This document shows positions 33,391 to 45,621 of a stretch of DNA of 64,000 nucleotides, piece after piece. The translations under genes and the position numbers were made by a program. The notes under the pieces are model-generated. The model saw nothing but the letters and a program-made list of their open reading frames with translations, was not told the DNA's origin and did no database searches. Position 1 is the first letter of the stretch, and each line of letters starts with the position of its first letter. Source of the DNA: Hanleya hanleyi (taxonomy: Eukaryota > Mollusca > Polyplacophora > Lepidopleurida > Hanleyidae); assembly GCA_036873755.1 (NCBI GenBank), contig JAVTVY010039319.1, forward strand, positions 62,001 to 126,000. Reading direction: 5' to 3'.

Positions 33391-34492
33391 ATGGACGACG
33401 GCTGAATATTGAATGACGGACTAGACATCTCATTGGAAATCCCATACCCACTGGTGACGAGTCCCGCACTTCATGTACCAACCTGTAACCATCTGGGTCA
33501 TCTATACGCGGTAAGACTGACCCTGGGATGGTGTGTATTCATGTTCATTCTACTTTCGGCAACTGCAAGAGGGAATTTCCAGAAATCAATACCATGTGAC
33601 TTCGTCAGTCAATCAGCTAATTCTACCGACGTAACCCCAACGTAACCCGCCATTTTGAGTCATGTGATGTCCCTTGTTCAAAATTACAGATCTACAACGC
33701 CTCTTGGTGATACGAAAGTTATTCATACCTATATCTTTTGTAACCCAGGCAATATCTGTTTCCGAAGTGGTATGAAAACCTGTAATTTATCAGATTTCTC
33801 CAGTCTGTTCTCCGCATGATGAAGGCCGAACAGAAATCTGAACGGAAAATCGACCAAATATGCCGTTTTTTTAAATGACGTCATCCTGACGTCATCAAAG
33901 CGGCCATCTTGCATTTCTTTACATTTTCTGGTAGAGCTTGACCAAGGTGTGGTAAATTTCAGCCCCCTAGCTCAAGGGGTAAGAAAAATAATTAGGGTCA
34001 TTACCCCCCCCCCCCCCCCCCCAGGTCTGGTCTGGACAGGTCCCTAATGGACGACGGCTGAATATTGAATGACGGACTAGACATCTCATTGGAAATCCCA
34101 TACCCACTGGTGAAAGAAGGTCGAGTCCCGCACTTCATGTACCAACCTGTAACCATCTGGGTCATCTATACGCGGTAAGACTGACCCTGGGATGGTGTGT
34201 ATTCATGTTCATTCTACTTTCGGCAACTGCAAGAGGGAATTTCCAGAAATCAATACCATGTGACTTCGTCAGTCAATCAGCTAATTCTACCGACGTAACC
34301 CCAACGTAACCCGCCATTTTGAGTCATGTGATGTCCTGCTTGTTCAAAATTACAGATCTACCACACCTCTTGGATGATACGAAAGTTGTTCATACCTATA
34401 TGTTTTGTAACCCCAGGCAATATCTGTTTCCGAAGTGGTATGAAAACCTGTAATTTATCAGATTTCTCCAGTCTGTTCTCCGCATGATGAAG
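33194..34492 (+). repeat. Tandem duplication of a 645-bp unit
   Basis: Unit 1 (about 33194-33832) and unit 2 (about 33838-34492) are nearly identical. Both span the right half of the MITE, the Penelope-like terminal motif (33391-33430 and 34047-34086) and about 400 bases of flanking sequence. Unit 2 has a C tract of about 19 bases near 34004-34022 and an 8-base insertion (near 34114). The short frames inside are shadows. Confidence 0.9.
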
Positions 34493-35655
34493 GCCGAACA
34501 GAATCCGGTAAAATACCGGATATCGCTCCGCCATAATGACGACACACGATTCGCAAGCCATCTTATGGATGGCGAAGTGTACGCAAATGTTCATGTACCA
34601 CACCTCGGATTTTGAACACTGAAGGGGGTCAGATAAATCAAGGCAGGTGAAGTGAGAACGTAGAAACTGGCAGGATAAAATGAAGATGCACCAATATACA
34701 CCGATTTGACTTTTGGAGCAGTGTTCAGTACAGAATAAATGTTGTTCTCTCGTTTCAACGTTAATCTGTCATACCAGTACACATGCACCAACACCTAAAT
34801 GGCCTTTTGATGATATATGTTTCTGTGGGCTAGCTTGTACTCGTCAAAGCTGGGTTGGGCTTACTGGTGGACACTCACAGCCAGCATCTTGTCGATGAAG
34901 TTAAGTTGTTGTTTTCATTAGAGTTGAGTTTCTCTAGATAAGGATGAAAAAGTACGTGATGAAGTATCAGATTATAGATATTTGAAATGGAGATGGCCAG
35001 CACCAATGTCAATCTAGGTAATAGCAGATAGCTTTACACAACAAACCCGTTCATGCCTCGAGGCCCCCTGTGTACATCGGGCGATGCCCCAACGTATCCA
35101 TTGCAGAAAACGTCGTTACACGTTTCAGCTGGGTTGTGTGCTGTGAGCCGTGTGCTCGGCTGCTATGAGGTTTCGAAATGGTAAAATACACAGTGGAAAC
35201 ACCATAATAATGACAGACCCAGTGACTATTCTAAGTTCACTCGTTGTGAGAATGCCCTGTGTACAGCATTTCTATTAGTTATTGTTCGATTGTTGTTCGT
35301 AAGAGTGGAACCAAGCCCGAACTGATTAAAATCAGATCCAACTGTGTCGGGATGGTGTTACATACATGTATATGGTGTTACATCCAGTAACCTCTGACCT
35401 GTTGTCTGGCTGTAAATACTCAATACAGTACATCACTATCAAATCGTGAAGCATTTCTGTTAAGAAGGTGGCATGCACGATAAGTGATGGACATGTTCCT
35501 CAGGCTAATCGACAGTGGCTTTCGAAATGATGGGCCCGATTTTACGTTGATGAATGTTGCCCCGAATTGTAAAAGCTCGCATTTATTTTATCTAGGGGAA
35601 TTCCACAGAGATGTCAAGTCAAGATTTGCGAAGTTAGACACAATATGTGAGACTC
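34493..35655. other. No recognisable feature
   Basis: No motif or repeat match is seen. Confidence 0.4.
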
Positions 35656-35659
35656 TTAA

Positions 35660-36122
35660 CTCCACCTGACCGGGACGTTTTGGGACCTTTCCAGGCCTGG
35701 GGGAGGGGGCCATTTCGCTCACTAAATATTGTTCTTACCCTTGATGAGCTAGAGGGCTGAAACCACCACAATATATACCCCTGGGTCAAGCTCAACCGGA
35801 AAATATTAGAAAAAAATGCAAGATGGCTGCTTGATGACGTCATTTTAGAAAAGGGCATTTTTGGTCGATTTTTCGCTCTGATTTTTCGAATTTGTTCAAT
35901 GCGAATTTTTCGCAAATACGGCATGATTAGTAAATCATAATTTGAAGTGAAATAAAATAGTTTTTGCCCTCTTTCTCCCGCAGAAAAGCAGGAATTTTGA
36001 CGAAAATTGACGCAAACATCAATTTTCTGGGTACTCCACATGGCTGTCATTTAGCATTTTCCCATGATTCCCTGTTTGGGAGGTTATGCAAGGGAGGTTC
36101 AAAATGACCCCAATAGGATATT
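35660..36122 (-). mobile_element. TTAA MITE, copy 2, inverted and truncated
   Basis: TTAA at 35656-35659 precedes the element end. The body is the reverse complement of the other copies ('aagatggctg', 'gatgacgtcat', 'tttttgccc'). It stops near 36122 where other sequence begins. Confidence 0.7.
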
Positions 36123-36972
36123 ACGGTTCTTACAACAGCATTAACGTTCTTTATTAGCATATTACGTTTAGAATGACAAAGGATTTCGCTGCCTTTTCAA
36201 AGACTGAGTGTATGATGGTATGATTGTTGTGTGTCGAGACGCAATCAGATGACACAAAAGCAATTACCGGTACTCGAAGTTTAGTGTTGTCAATTGTTGC
36301 GTTTTGTTGCATTCTGTTGTCAGTTGAAATACATTGCACTGCTGAACAAAGTCTTTGTTGCCTTGAAATGAACATTCGACGATGTGTCTAAAAGTCAACG
36401 GCTATCGTTGAAAGCCCACGCTCAACTACGAATCGTAATATTGCGAATGTTTTGTGTATACCAATAAATCGGTTCACCAGTCATATAATAATTTTCCATC
36501 GTTTACTAACCAGTTAGTATAGCGACCTCAATAGATCCTGGATAATGGGAAAGAGGATAAACCTTTAAAGTTTAAAACAATTGCAACCAATACTTTTTTC
36601 ATCCCAAGTATAGAAACAATTTGTGAATTGTATTTACTAAATGTCTTGGAATGATTACAACTTTCCAATATTACCTCTCCTTCCAATTAACAAAATATAG
36701 TATATATTCCCTTGGTATATTGAACATGGAATGAGCTATCCTCATTACATGGTCAACATACAAGAAATCTCCTATATTTTGCACATTTTCAAGACAAGAA
36801 TGAGCCGAGATGCAGTGCATATAACCAGACATTGAATTTACTTTATTTAGTAACGAAAACAGTTCACGTTATCGGTGATTCTAGTCAACAAGGACTGCTC
36901 GAACAGTTGTTCATTGCACTTTTTTTACATGGCGAGGATGACAGATAAGGAAACGGAATCAAAGCTACAACG
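36123..36972. other. Unassigned sequence with short inverted match to 40940-41015
   Basis: The segment 36125-36180 ('ttcttacaacagc', 'gaatgacaaaggatttc') is the reverse complement of about 40950-41015, outside the foldback that lies between. 36345-36375 resembles 40905-40950 in direct orientation. No gene is visible. Confidence 0.45.
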
Positions 36973-37033
36973 CTTTTCTATGATGGCCGAGAAGGGACAT
37001 CGCTGTATTGTGTTATGAATCTGGACCGAAACA

Positions 37034-37525
37034 CGAAGGCAGGATGCGAAGTGGCGAAGCCAGGATGCGTAGAACGAAGGCAGGATGCGAAGCGCGAAGT
37101 CAGGATGCAAAGGCAGGATGCGAAGTGCGAAGCCACGATGCGAAGCGCGAAGTCAGGATGCGAAGTCAGGATGCGAAGCGCGAAGTCAGGATGCGAACTC
37201 GCGAAGGCAGGATGCGAAGTCGCGAGGCCAGGATGCGAAGCGCGAAGTCAGGATGCGAAATCAAAACATGCAGCGCGAAGTCAGGATGCGAAATCAAAAC
37301 AATGCGAAGCGCGAAGCCAGGATGCGAAGTGGCGAAGCCAGGATGCGAAGTGGCGAAGCCAGGATGCGAAGCGCGAAGTCAGGATGCGAAATCAAAACAA
37401 CACAATGCAAAGACTGGAAGCGGAGCGCGAAGTCAGGATGCGAAATCAAAACAATGCGGAGCGCGAGGTCAGGATGCGAAATCAAAACAATGCCGAGCGC
37501 GAAGTCGGGATGCGAAATCAAAATA
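37034..37525 (+). repeat. Minisatellite S1, left arm of the 3.7-kb foldback
   Basis: Units AGTCAGGATGCGAAGCGCGA, with variants AGGCAGGATGCGAAGTCGCGA-like and AATCAAAACAATGCGAAGCG-like, run without interruption. Long frames without stops in several phases on both strands are a by-product of the unit. Confidence 0.95.
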
Positions 37526-37934
37526 TCAGCAATGCTCATGATCCTATCAAAACGAGGCCGGTTTGTAGCCCTGATTCCTAATATGCATTGTAGGGGCAAT
37601 TGGACATTATTGCTGGTTGTTGTTATCACAGCAACAGAGGAAGTAAAATTATTCTGATGTGTACCTTTGCTTTGCATTACTGATGTTTTATAAAAATTCA
37701 CAAATGATATTTTGAATATTTTCAGATCTGGCGTTTCGGGAATGATTAAAACCGACCCGAATAATTGATAATTAATACTGAAGCGCTCAAAGCTTTCGTA
37801 AGACTCTAAGTTAGCCTGGTGACTGTACAGGTTGACATTTTTATTCCAATCTTGCAAAATTTCCAGTTAGCTTGGTGTGTGAATGGGCCATACCATCTAG
37901 AAATAATTGAGAATTATTGCTTACCAGATAAATT

Positions 37935-39684
37935 GGTCTTTATATATAGTGTATAGTGTAATTTTCCATGCTTGACAAACACGGGCTCTCGCTTTAAAAT
38001 ATGGCCATGTATGAGTATTATAGTAGGCTATATGATAATTTAGTGATTCTAAAAATAAAAAAATAAAAAATTGAAAATTGAAAAAAATTAAAATTTTAAA
38101 ATTAATAAAGCAATTTAAATTTAAATTTAAAAAATATATATCTCTGACACAACAGTGCTACTTAGCCCTGTGTCCGAAACGATGCGGGCCAATTCTAAGA
38201 TAGTGGTTTGTACAAATTTAAGATTGATGATATAAAATGTGAAATCAAGGATCAATATTTCCATACCTCCTTATTATATGCTAATGAATATATACACACG
38301 GAAACAGATAGACTATTAACAAGCAATAAGATAATTAGCTGTTAGTTTGGGGCTATTGTCTAAAACTCGTATGCTCGTCACTCCATGCCAAAAGTCTATG
38401 TACAGGGCAATATCGTAATTTGCGAACATTAGGCTGGTTAAAAAAGTTTTCTGTTTAGCATCACCGCTCGCCCCGAAATATTCGGCCGCCCCCAATTTTT
38501 TTATTTTTATTCTTTTTTTCCTCCTCATCTTTGGAATCGACGCTCCGAGACCGAAGTCAAGCGACTTAGAAGTAGATATCTCAATAAATGTACACTAAAA
38601 TTTAATGAAACTAGATCCATATACAAGCCAAACGATTTTTCTGTTCAATAAACTAGTTACATCATTCATCCGACGATGCATATACTTTGGAGTCCGAAGT
38701 CGAGATTGTCAAGCACGAGGCCGCCAAACATTGCCAATTTATTGTTTCTCTGTTTACGTCAACCCTTTGGAATATAAGCATAAATAAAGAGATATTCTTG
38801 TCTATTCTATATGGTACAAATCGGCCGTGTTCTAATTCATTTCCAGAATTCCCCGTCAGTGTCCACCACAGAAACAGCCAAATCAAATAGTTCGATAAAA
38901 CAGGCTTTGGGTGTGCATTTAAAACTTGCACAGTTATAAACCAGAATTGAAAATATACAAATTGATATATATTTGTTCAAATATTATTCGAAATTCAAAA
39001 CCATGTATCATTGAGTGATAATACCGCATGGTATCATAATGATTCTCGGAAACGGTCTCAATCCCGCTAAAAACGCATGTCGCTCTCGCAACGGTCCTTT
39101 TCAGGGCCACCCAAAATTTACCGTCATCCCTCGAGGTATAGGCATATCGGCTCTGCAAAATCATGATCATCGACATGGATCGCTCAGCCTCATTATGGAA
39201 TCACAACATACCCTAATTAACTAATTTAATAATAAGAGTTTGACAAAAATTTACGTGGAGGGTGTTCGTAGTCTATATCACGTTATTTAATCCAAGTGTC
39301 ATTTTCCGCCGCCAAACTGTCATATTAAAAATACCACATGGGAGATAGCCGGATGCCATGGGAATTGGCACATTTATGTTTGAATAAGAGTAACTGGGTT
39401 CCCATTTTCAAGATATATTATTGCTGGTTGTGAGTTCCCACAAATATAGTGAAGACAGGAAATCATCCCTTGATAGAATAACAAAAATCCACAAAAAACC
39501 AGGCAATGTTTTGGGATTTTATTTTTAACATCATTTTTAACATCAAGCTAAACAGGGAATTAATTTTAACCAGCCTTGGGATGATCTGTTCAACCTGAAA
39601 TGTACGAGACTAAGTCCTGCGAGAGTGTTAGCACTTCGTTGGTTAGCATAATGTTATTAATACTGCCACTTTGATCTGCTTGGC
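37935..39684. other. Centre of the 3.7-kb foldback, AT-rich, no gene
   Basis: A stretch near 38045-38130 is almost pure A/T ('aaaaataaaaaattgaaaat' type). Short frames of 60-90 codons elsewhere show no motifs. Confidence 0.5.
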
Positions 39685-40097
39685 AATTTATCTGGTAAGC
39701 AATAATTCTCAATTGTTTTTAGATGGTCTGGCCCATTCATACACCAAGCTAACTGGAAATTTTGTAAGATTGGAATAAAAATGTCAACCTGAACAGTCAC
39801 CAGCCTAATTAGAGTCTTACGAAAGCTTTGAGCCCTTCAGTATTAATTATCAATTCTTCTGGTCGGTTTTAATCATTCTCGAAACGCCAGATCTGAAAAT
39901 ATTCAAAATACCATTTGTGAATTTATAAAACATCAGTAATGCAAAGCAAAGGTACACATCAGAATAATTTTACTTCCTCCGTTGCTGTGATAACAACAAC
40001 CAGCAATAATCTTCAATTGCCCCTACAATGCATATTAGGAATCAGGGCTACAAACCGGCCTCGTTTTGATAGGATCATGCCCAATGTTGATGTTTTG

Positions 40098-40602
40098 ATT
40101 TCGCATCCTGACTTCGCGCTCCGCATTGTTTTGATTTCGCATCCTGACCTCGCGCTCCGCATTGTTTTGATTTCGCATCCTCACTTCGCGCTTCGCATCC
40201 TGACTTCGCGCTTCGCATCCTGACTTCGCGCTCCGCTTCCAGTCTTTGCATTGTATTGTTTTGATTTCGCATCCTGACTTCGCGCTTCGCATCCTGGCTT
40301 CGCCACTTCGCATCCTGGCTTCGCGCTTCGCATTGTTTTGATTTCGCATCCTGACTTCGCGCTGCATGTTTTGATTTCGCATCCTGACTTCGCGCTTCGC
40401 ATCCTGGCCTCGCGACTTCGCATCCTGCCTTCGCGACTTCGCATCCTGACTTCGCATCCTGACTTCGCGCTTCGCATCGTGGCTTTGCACTTCGCATCCT
40501 GCCTTCGCATCCTGACTTCGCGCTTCGCATCCTGCCTTCGTTCTTCGCATCCTGGCTTCGCCACTTCGCATCCTGCCTTCGCGACTTCGCATCCTGCCTT
40601 CG
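40098..40602 (-). repeat. Minisatellite S1, right arm of the 3.7-kb foldback
   Basis: The same units as at 37034-37525, on the opposite strand. The order of unit variants is largely mirrored, but individual units have been gained or lost. Confidence 0.95.
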
Positions 40603-40663
40603 TGTGTCGGTCCAGATTCATAACACAATACGGCGATGTCCCTTCTCGGCCATCATACTTTTC

Positions 40664-41049
40664 TGTCCGGATCGTTATATAACACCACACACAATATAGT
40701 CTATATTCGATAAACACGGTCTGTCTCCACATATCCTGTATCATGCAGACTCACACGCCCATAAGGGAGGCATTTCATTGCATGGTGTTGTGTTTTGCTA
40801 CCCATAATCTCGTGAAGCAAAGATACTGTCCATGGTTAGCAATCAATGCGACCATTCCGCTATTTGTGCATCTCACCAAGAAGTCCGCTGTAAAGGACAA
40901 GAGCAGAATACTGCCGAACAAATTCTTTATTGCGATGGAATGAACATTCGAAATCCTTTGTCATTCTAAAAGTAATATGCTAATACTGAAAGTTAACGCT
41001 GTTGTAAGAATCGTAATAAACTGCAAAGTCACGAAATGTCGGGTCACAT
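40664..41049. other. No recognisable gene
   Basis: The 40940-41015 part is inverted relative to 36125-36180, as noted there. No coding evidence. Confidence 0.4.
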
Positions 41050-41133
41050 TTTTTGTCGTTCCGGAGATAGCGTAGAAAGCTTGGTAGGGAAGGGGCCATT
41101 ATGCCCTACCCGCCCTTCCCAGCACGGTTAGGG
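41050..41133 (-). mobile_element. TTAA MITE, copy 3, 5' end fragment
   Basis: 'gtcgttccggagatagcg' and 'ccttcccagcacggttaggg', followed by TTAA at 41134-41137, match the left end of the family in reverse. Only about 85 bases remain. Confidence 0.6.
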
Positions 41134-41137
41134 TTAA

Positions 41138-41974
41138 GCGCTCCGTTAGGTGGAGAGAGAGAGATATATACATGACGTAGAGAATTAAGGTTTAACGTCG
41201 ACGCCACAGTGGCTTGATCTGCATTGAGTGTCTTCGTCGATGTAGATGTTGTTGTTGTTTTTTTTTGTTTTTTGTTTTATTATTATTTTCCACATTCTCA
41301 GACACCACAAGGACAGAGGATATCATAAAAATGTGTTATATGTACCGGGGTGTCCTTACACCTAATTGATACATACTGCGTCATTTTTAAAACCTCAATA
41401 TGACTGAAAAGATAGGCACGTTATACACAGTGAAGCTGAAAATAGTTTGTATCCTTGATATATTTGATCTATAATTTGCATTCACCATCGAGACACTCAG
41501 AGAGATAATTTAATGTTTTGAGGAGTGTTAAGTTCGGTTGGCAAGACAGCTACATGTATCGTGCAAGGTGACCAGTGTAGCCCACTCTAAGGAAGACATC
41601 AGTCATACTAAATTATGCACGGCACGTTTATCAACAAATACATTGAAGTTCTTGAGCTACAATGGAGAAGGGCAAGTAGTATACTAACAATACTGCCATA
41701 TATTCTGATATGGGATGGGACCCCAAATAGAACATTTGCTGTGGTGAGATATGTTGTTGTTGTTGTTGTTTTCAATTTTAACATATTTCACGAAAATAGT
41801 CCAACTGGACATTGCCCTTCGATGATTTTTGGATCTGGTACAAATTTTGTATGCAAATGAGTTTTGATGATGTCATTGTATGCATGCATTGGATCGAGAA
41901 ATAATGGCATATTTTCTTTTTTACATTACATGGGATTCCGATTTCTTAGCGTTCCATTAATATTGTGCTTAAAG
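41138..41974. other. No recognisable gene
   Basis: Includes T-rich and (GTT)n stretches near 41240-41285 and 41752-41770. No coding support. Confidence 0.4.
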
Positions 41975-42731
41975 CAGCGGCGGCGGAAGCTCCCAGAAAC
42001 TGGAGGGGGGTGGTGCTCGAACATCATAGCACTTTAGGCGAGGGTCCAGGGGCCGCCTAGGCCCCGGAAGCACAGCGCTCCTAGATGGCTGTAGACGTAT
42101 TCTGGCCGATTTCCGGCATATAAAACGACATATCAACACTATATAATTAACTACATTTTGAGATTGTTTTTGTGATTTTTCTCGTCATTTAAAAGAAAAA
42201 TTGAGTTGGTAACTTTTGAATGTAAAAAAAGTATTTTTCCTTCCCAAAATTCGAACTTTACGCAGTGCTCTCGAAGAAATTAACATTTCAGCAGAGGGTT
42301 GGAGAGCGCTGACAAGTTTGGAGAGAAAAGTATGAACACAAACAGAAATAATATGAACGCAATTTTGGTTTCTAAATCTGATAATCAGCTAATCGTCCAA
42401 TAAAGCTAATGCAATTTCTATGTAAATTAACATCTAAAACAGTTATTGGTCATTGCGAACGGAACAGAAGAATAAGCAAATCAGAGCACTTTAAACCAAA
42501 CAGCAACGTGCCCCTCCAGTGCAAAGTCGCCGCTCCGTGAAACCTAGCCTACAGGGCGGCGCAAAGCGCCGCGGAAAAGAAACCGGCCTGTATATCTGGT
42601 CACATTAGGACCAAAATCATGAAAAAATCACCCAGCTTTTGTTGAAACTTGGTGGGGGCTGGAGCCCCTTCAAACTGGGGAGACTGCAGCCCCCTCCCCC
42701 CTTCCCCCCCCCCCCGCTTCCGCCGCCCCTG
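41975..42731. mobile_element. 757-bp MITE with CAGSGGCGGCGGAAGC ends
   Basis: The ends CAGCGGCGGCGGAAGC and (inverted) CAGGGGCGGCGGAAGC are flanked by TAAAG on both sides (41970-41974 and 42732-42736). Next to each end is a G/C-rich 'ggggctgg'-like segment. No transposase is present. The terminal CAGNGGCGG motif is common in invertebrate DNA transposons, but the superfamily is not clear. Confidence 0.8.
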
Positions 42732-42736
42732 TAAAG

Positions 42737-44545
42737 GTAATCGGCTATCACTTTTGCGACTTGGTTACCGATAGTTTGAGAAATATGGTTACTATAGAAA
42801 CTGGTAAACAAGCGTTTATTCCAGGAGCTTAAATAATTGAAGTGACTGTTTCAATGAATGAATCGCATTGAACTTTGTTACTGCATATTGAGTAAATATG
42901 ATTCCCTAACCTGCGAAATTTCCAAAATAAAAGCCTTAGTAACCCGTTGCTATGATAACCGCATTTCAAAATATTAGAATTTTTCGTAAAACTAATTCAA
43001 ATAATTTAGTTTGCATAATGCTATAAGTAAGCAATATTATACCTTTGAAAGAGATTAGATTTATAGCTCTGTGAATAGGGTTAGAATGGGCAGATCGTTT
43101 CAAACCCCACATTCGGCAGTCTAATCAATCTACATGGCGATCCAGCTGATGAAGGGTTGGAAGAAGTTTGGACAATCGAGGAATAGATTTTTATAGCTCT
43201 AGAAAAAAAAACACTACATTTATCCAACCGCAAACATAGAGTTACCCTGATACATAATCAGTGCTCAAAGGTTAGATGCTACCATTAAAATTCCTTACTC
43301 AATATGTAATAAATTTGGCCAGCACCTCTCCAGAAAACCCTGTTCCCAATATTTCGTTGCAACAAATGACCTACCTTGCTGGAAAGACTGATTTGTTCTG
43401 TCAAATTTATCGGCAAGTTGAACATATGATGAACGGCTCGTTTTCGAACCAGCCGTCATGACAGACAATCACCCCACAGAAACTGAAAATGCCATAAAAC
43501 CCCATAGGTGTACCCGACAAAAAGCTGTCACAATGTTGCTGTCTGCAGACACTGTTTCAGCTTTTTGTATATTTTTATTTGTCAAATAATCCAGAAAGAA
43601 TTTAAATATATATGATATTAACCATTCCTTCCTGGGATGAATAACATCCAATCAGCGGACGCACTGTTTTTGCAGTATTTCATCTTTTTATTGATAGTGG
43701 CGTCTAACCTCCAAATAGAACGGCGTAAATATGGCGTTACGTCTACTTCAGAGATAACAGACTAGGTCAGTAGTGTGGTGTAACAGAGGATGAGGTGCAC
43801 GTCTTTGTTTGTACAATTGTTTCTCTATGTACTTGGTATTAGCTCTTGTGGCATAATAATGCAATAATGCTTGATTTGATATGATTTGAGTACAGACCGA
43901 GCATCATTTGAAAGTAAGCACTATGTATAGCAATAAATTCCCATATCCTGTCGGTAGATTTAATCAGTCGATAACTAAAAAAAATCGGGTTTAAAACCTC
44001 ACTTTCATCCCTCGGCTCAGCCTTCACTCGCCATTCATGAAAATTTAACAATGTAATATACACAAGATGGAAGGCATCAATAAACCATAAGTGACGTTAA
44101 CCGTTCAAAGGAAATTGGACACGTGTTTGAGAATTAGTAACGACTTAAGAATAACATGCCGTTTGCAAAGCTGGCGGTCCCGTCATGGCAGTGTTAGTCT
44201 CGATAACAAACCAGCATTACAAGTGTTCATTTTACAGTTCCAGCTGTCTAGGTATACATAATTCCATACAGATGTCGACAGATTTTTTTCTGTGAAACCT
44301 AACTCAATTCGCCACCGAAAGGTAATGCAGTTAACAGGCTAAATGTCCCAGAATACTACACAAAAACGCCCCGTATCTCTATGGGAACGTTGGCCCATGA
44401 GTAAGCGGATATGTGGCACTTTGTTATCACAGGCCACCGTGTGCTTTCTTTTCAAAACGTTTGTACAATGTTAAAGGAAAAGCATGTATCTCAAGTTCGG
44501 TTGCACATGTATGTTTAAAATACGTTCTTCTCTGGAAGACTTACG
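42737..44545. other. Upstream region of the olfactomedin gene
   Basis: No repeat match to the rest of the window and no convincing ORF. A promoter and 5' UTR of the gene at 44546 should lie in its last few hundred bases. I see no clear TATA or initiator arrangement that I would defend. Confidence 0.4.
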
Positions 44546-45401
44546 ATGGCATGTAGCACGGTGCATGGGAACTCTTTTCTGACACTGCACTGGGCTGTCT
44601 GGATATTTATATTAATATTTCTATGTGAACGTGGGGTCAGTAGACCATTTACAAACGGTCAGTGCCGATACGATTTCAGTTTAACCGAGAATAGGATCAT
44701 AGTAACGTGTGGAGGAGAAAATTCTATTTCGCACGGCCATGACCATGACAAAACATCAGACAAAGCCTTCTTGAAATTCCATGAGGTTCCTACTACAACT
44801 AGTTACAGCTCCGACTTCAGAAATATTTCTGCGTGGACAGATGAGGATTTACAAACTGTGGAAAAGGCTATTGGCAAGCTTCTCAACATAAACCAAACTT
44901 TACTGCTGGTCAAGTCACAGGTCTCTGAGCATATGGAGAACCTTCATAACAACAGCTCCTGGTTCTCTCAAACTGAGAGCAAAATACAGAACCTCTTAGC
45001 TCATATACACAGGCGCAACGGTAAATCCGCACCGAGCTACCGAGCTCTGGCTGCTACATTACAGAACCAGTACAATTATGTTCGTCAAGGTGTCCAGGCA
45101 CAGAATATCGGCTTAACGGAGTCCATGACTGCTCTCATGACCATGTTGACGGTCGAGGAGGAAATGGTCAGCTCATGTTTTGCCCTAGCCGAAGTCTTCA
45201 GTCGGCGCTTTAAAGAGCTATCTTCCTTACTGGCAATCCTCCATGGTGGTCAAACCCACCTCCAGGAAAATTTCACACCCAAACCGTCCGAACAACCGAC
45301 AACAAACGACAGTGACCACCATGGGGACAGTTCTTCTCGCCAGGAAGATAATAAGTCGCAGGACAATTTTCAGTTGGGACAAGTGGAAGAAATAACAACA
45401 G
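44546..45401 (+). CDS. Olfactomedin-domain secreted protein, exon 1
   Basis: The start at 44546 opens a 285-codon exon ending one base into a codon at 45401, where CAG|GTAAGT gives a strong splice donor. Residues 1-32 form a signal peptide (charged start, WAVWIFILIFLC core), so the protein is likely secreted. Residues 95-240 look largely helical, with leucine/charged spacing suited to a coiled coil. Such coiled coils oligomerise noelin, myocilin and gliomedin relatives. N-glycosylation sequons occur at about N93, N116, N135/N136, N242 and N254. The 245-285 segment is a polar linker. Reading past the donor adds only 10 residues before a stop, which supports splicing. Paralogue identity within the family cannot be decided. 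Confidence 0.85.
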
Positions 45402-45573
45402 GTAAGTTTACCGCATTTTCAGGTGGTTTCTGAATCGGTTGGGTTTCCTGAAATATCATATCTATCGTATTAATTGTTCAATATACTATCACTATTAGTA
45501 GAAATCAGAACTTGAAGCAGAAGGCCATAATTGACCATAATGGCAATATCATAACTCAGGATCAATGTGTCCT

Positions 45574-45621
45574 AGCGTAGCGTACCTCTGGATCCTGAAT
45601 GATCCAGAGGTACGCTACGCT
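45574..45621. repeat. Perfect 21-bp stem hairpin at the 5' edge of P6
   Basis: AGCGTAGCGTACCTCTGGATC (45574-45594, 21 positions) pairs completely with 45601-45621 around the loop ctgaat. It sits where the Penelope-like homology begins and may be the element's 5' terminus. Confidence 0.85.

Larger units (their letters stand above)
36979..40657. mobile_element. 3.7-kb foldback element with minisatellite arms
   Basis: The ends TATGATGGCCGAGAAGGGAC and its reverse complement are flanked by the direct repeat CTTTTC (36973-36978 and 40658-40663). The left arm (36979 to about 37934) and right arm (about 39685-40657) pair through the minisatellite and through about 400 bases of unique arm sequence inside it. 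The centre (about 1.75 kb) is AT-rich and encodes nothing I recognise. No transposase is present, so it is non-autonomous. Confidence 0.85.

Noticed and set aside
37008..37657. Frames of 177-190 codons
   Set aside because: Same minisatellite as at 8868; same explanation. The frames at 40035-40744 are rejected for the same reason.
42617..42811. Glycine-rich 64-codon frame
   Set aside because: It is the C/G homopolymer end of the 757-bp MITE read in one frame.
44546..45433. Exon 1 of the olfactomedin gene read as a complete single-exon 295-codon gene
   Set aside because: The last 10 codons lie beyond a strong GTAAGT donor, and the phase fits exactly with an olfactomedin domain exon downstream.
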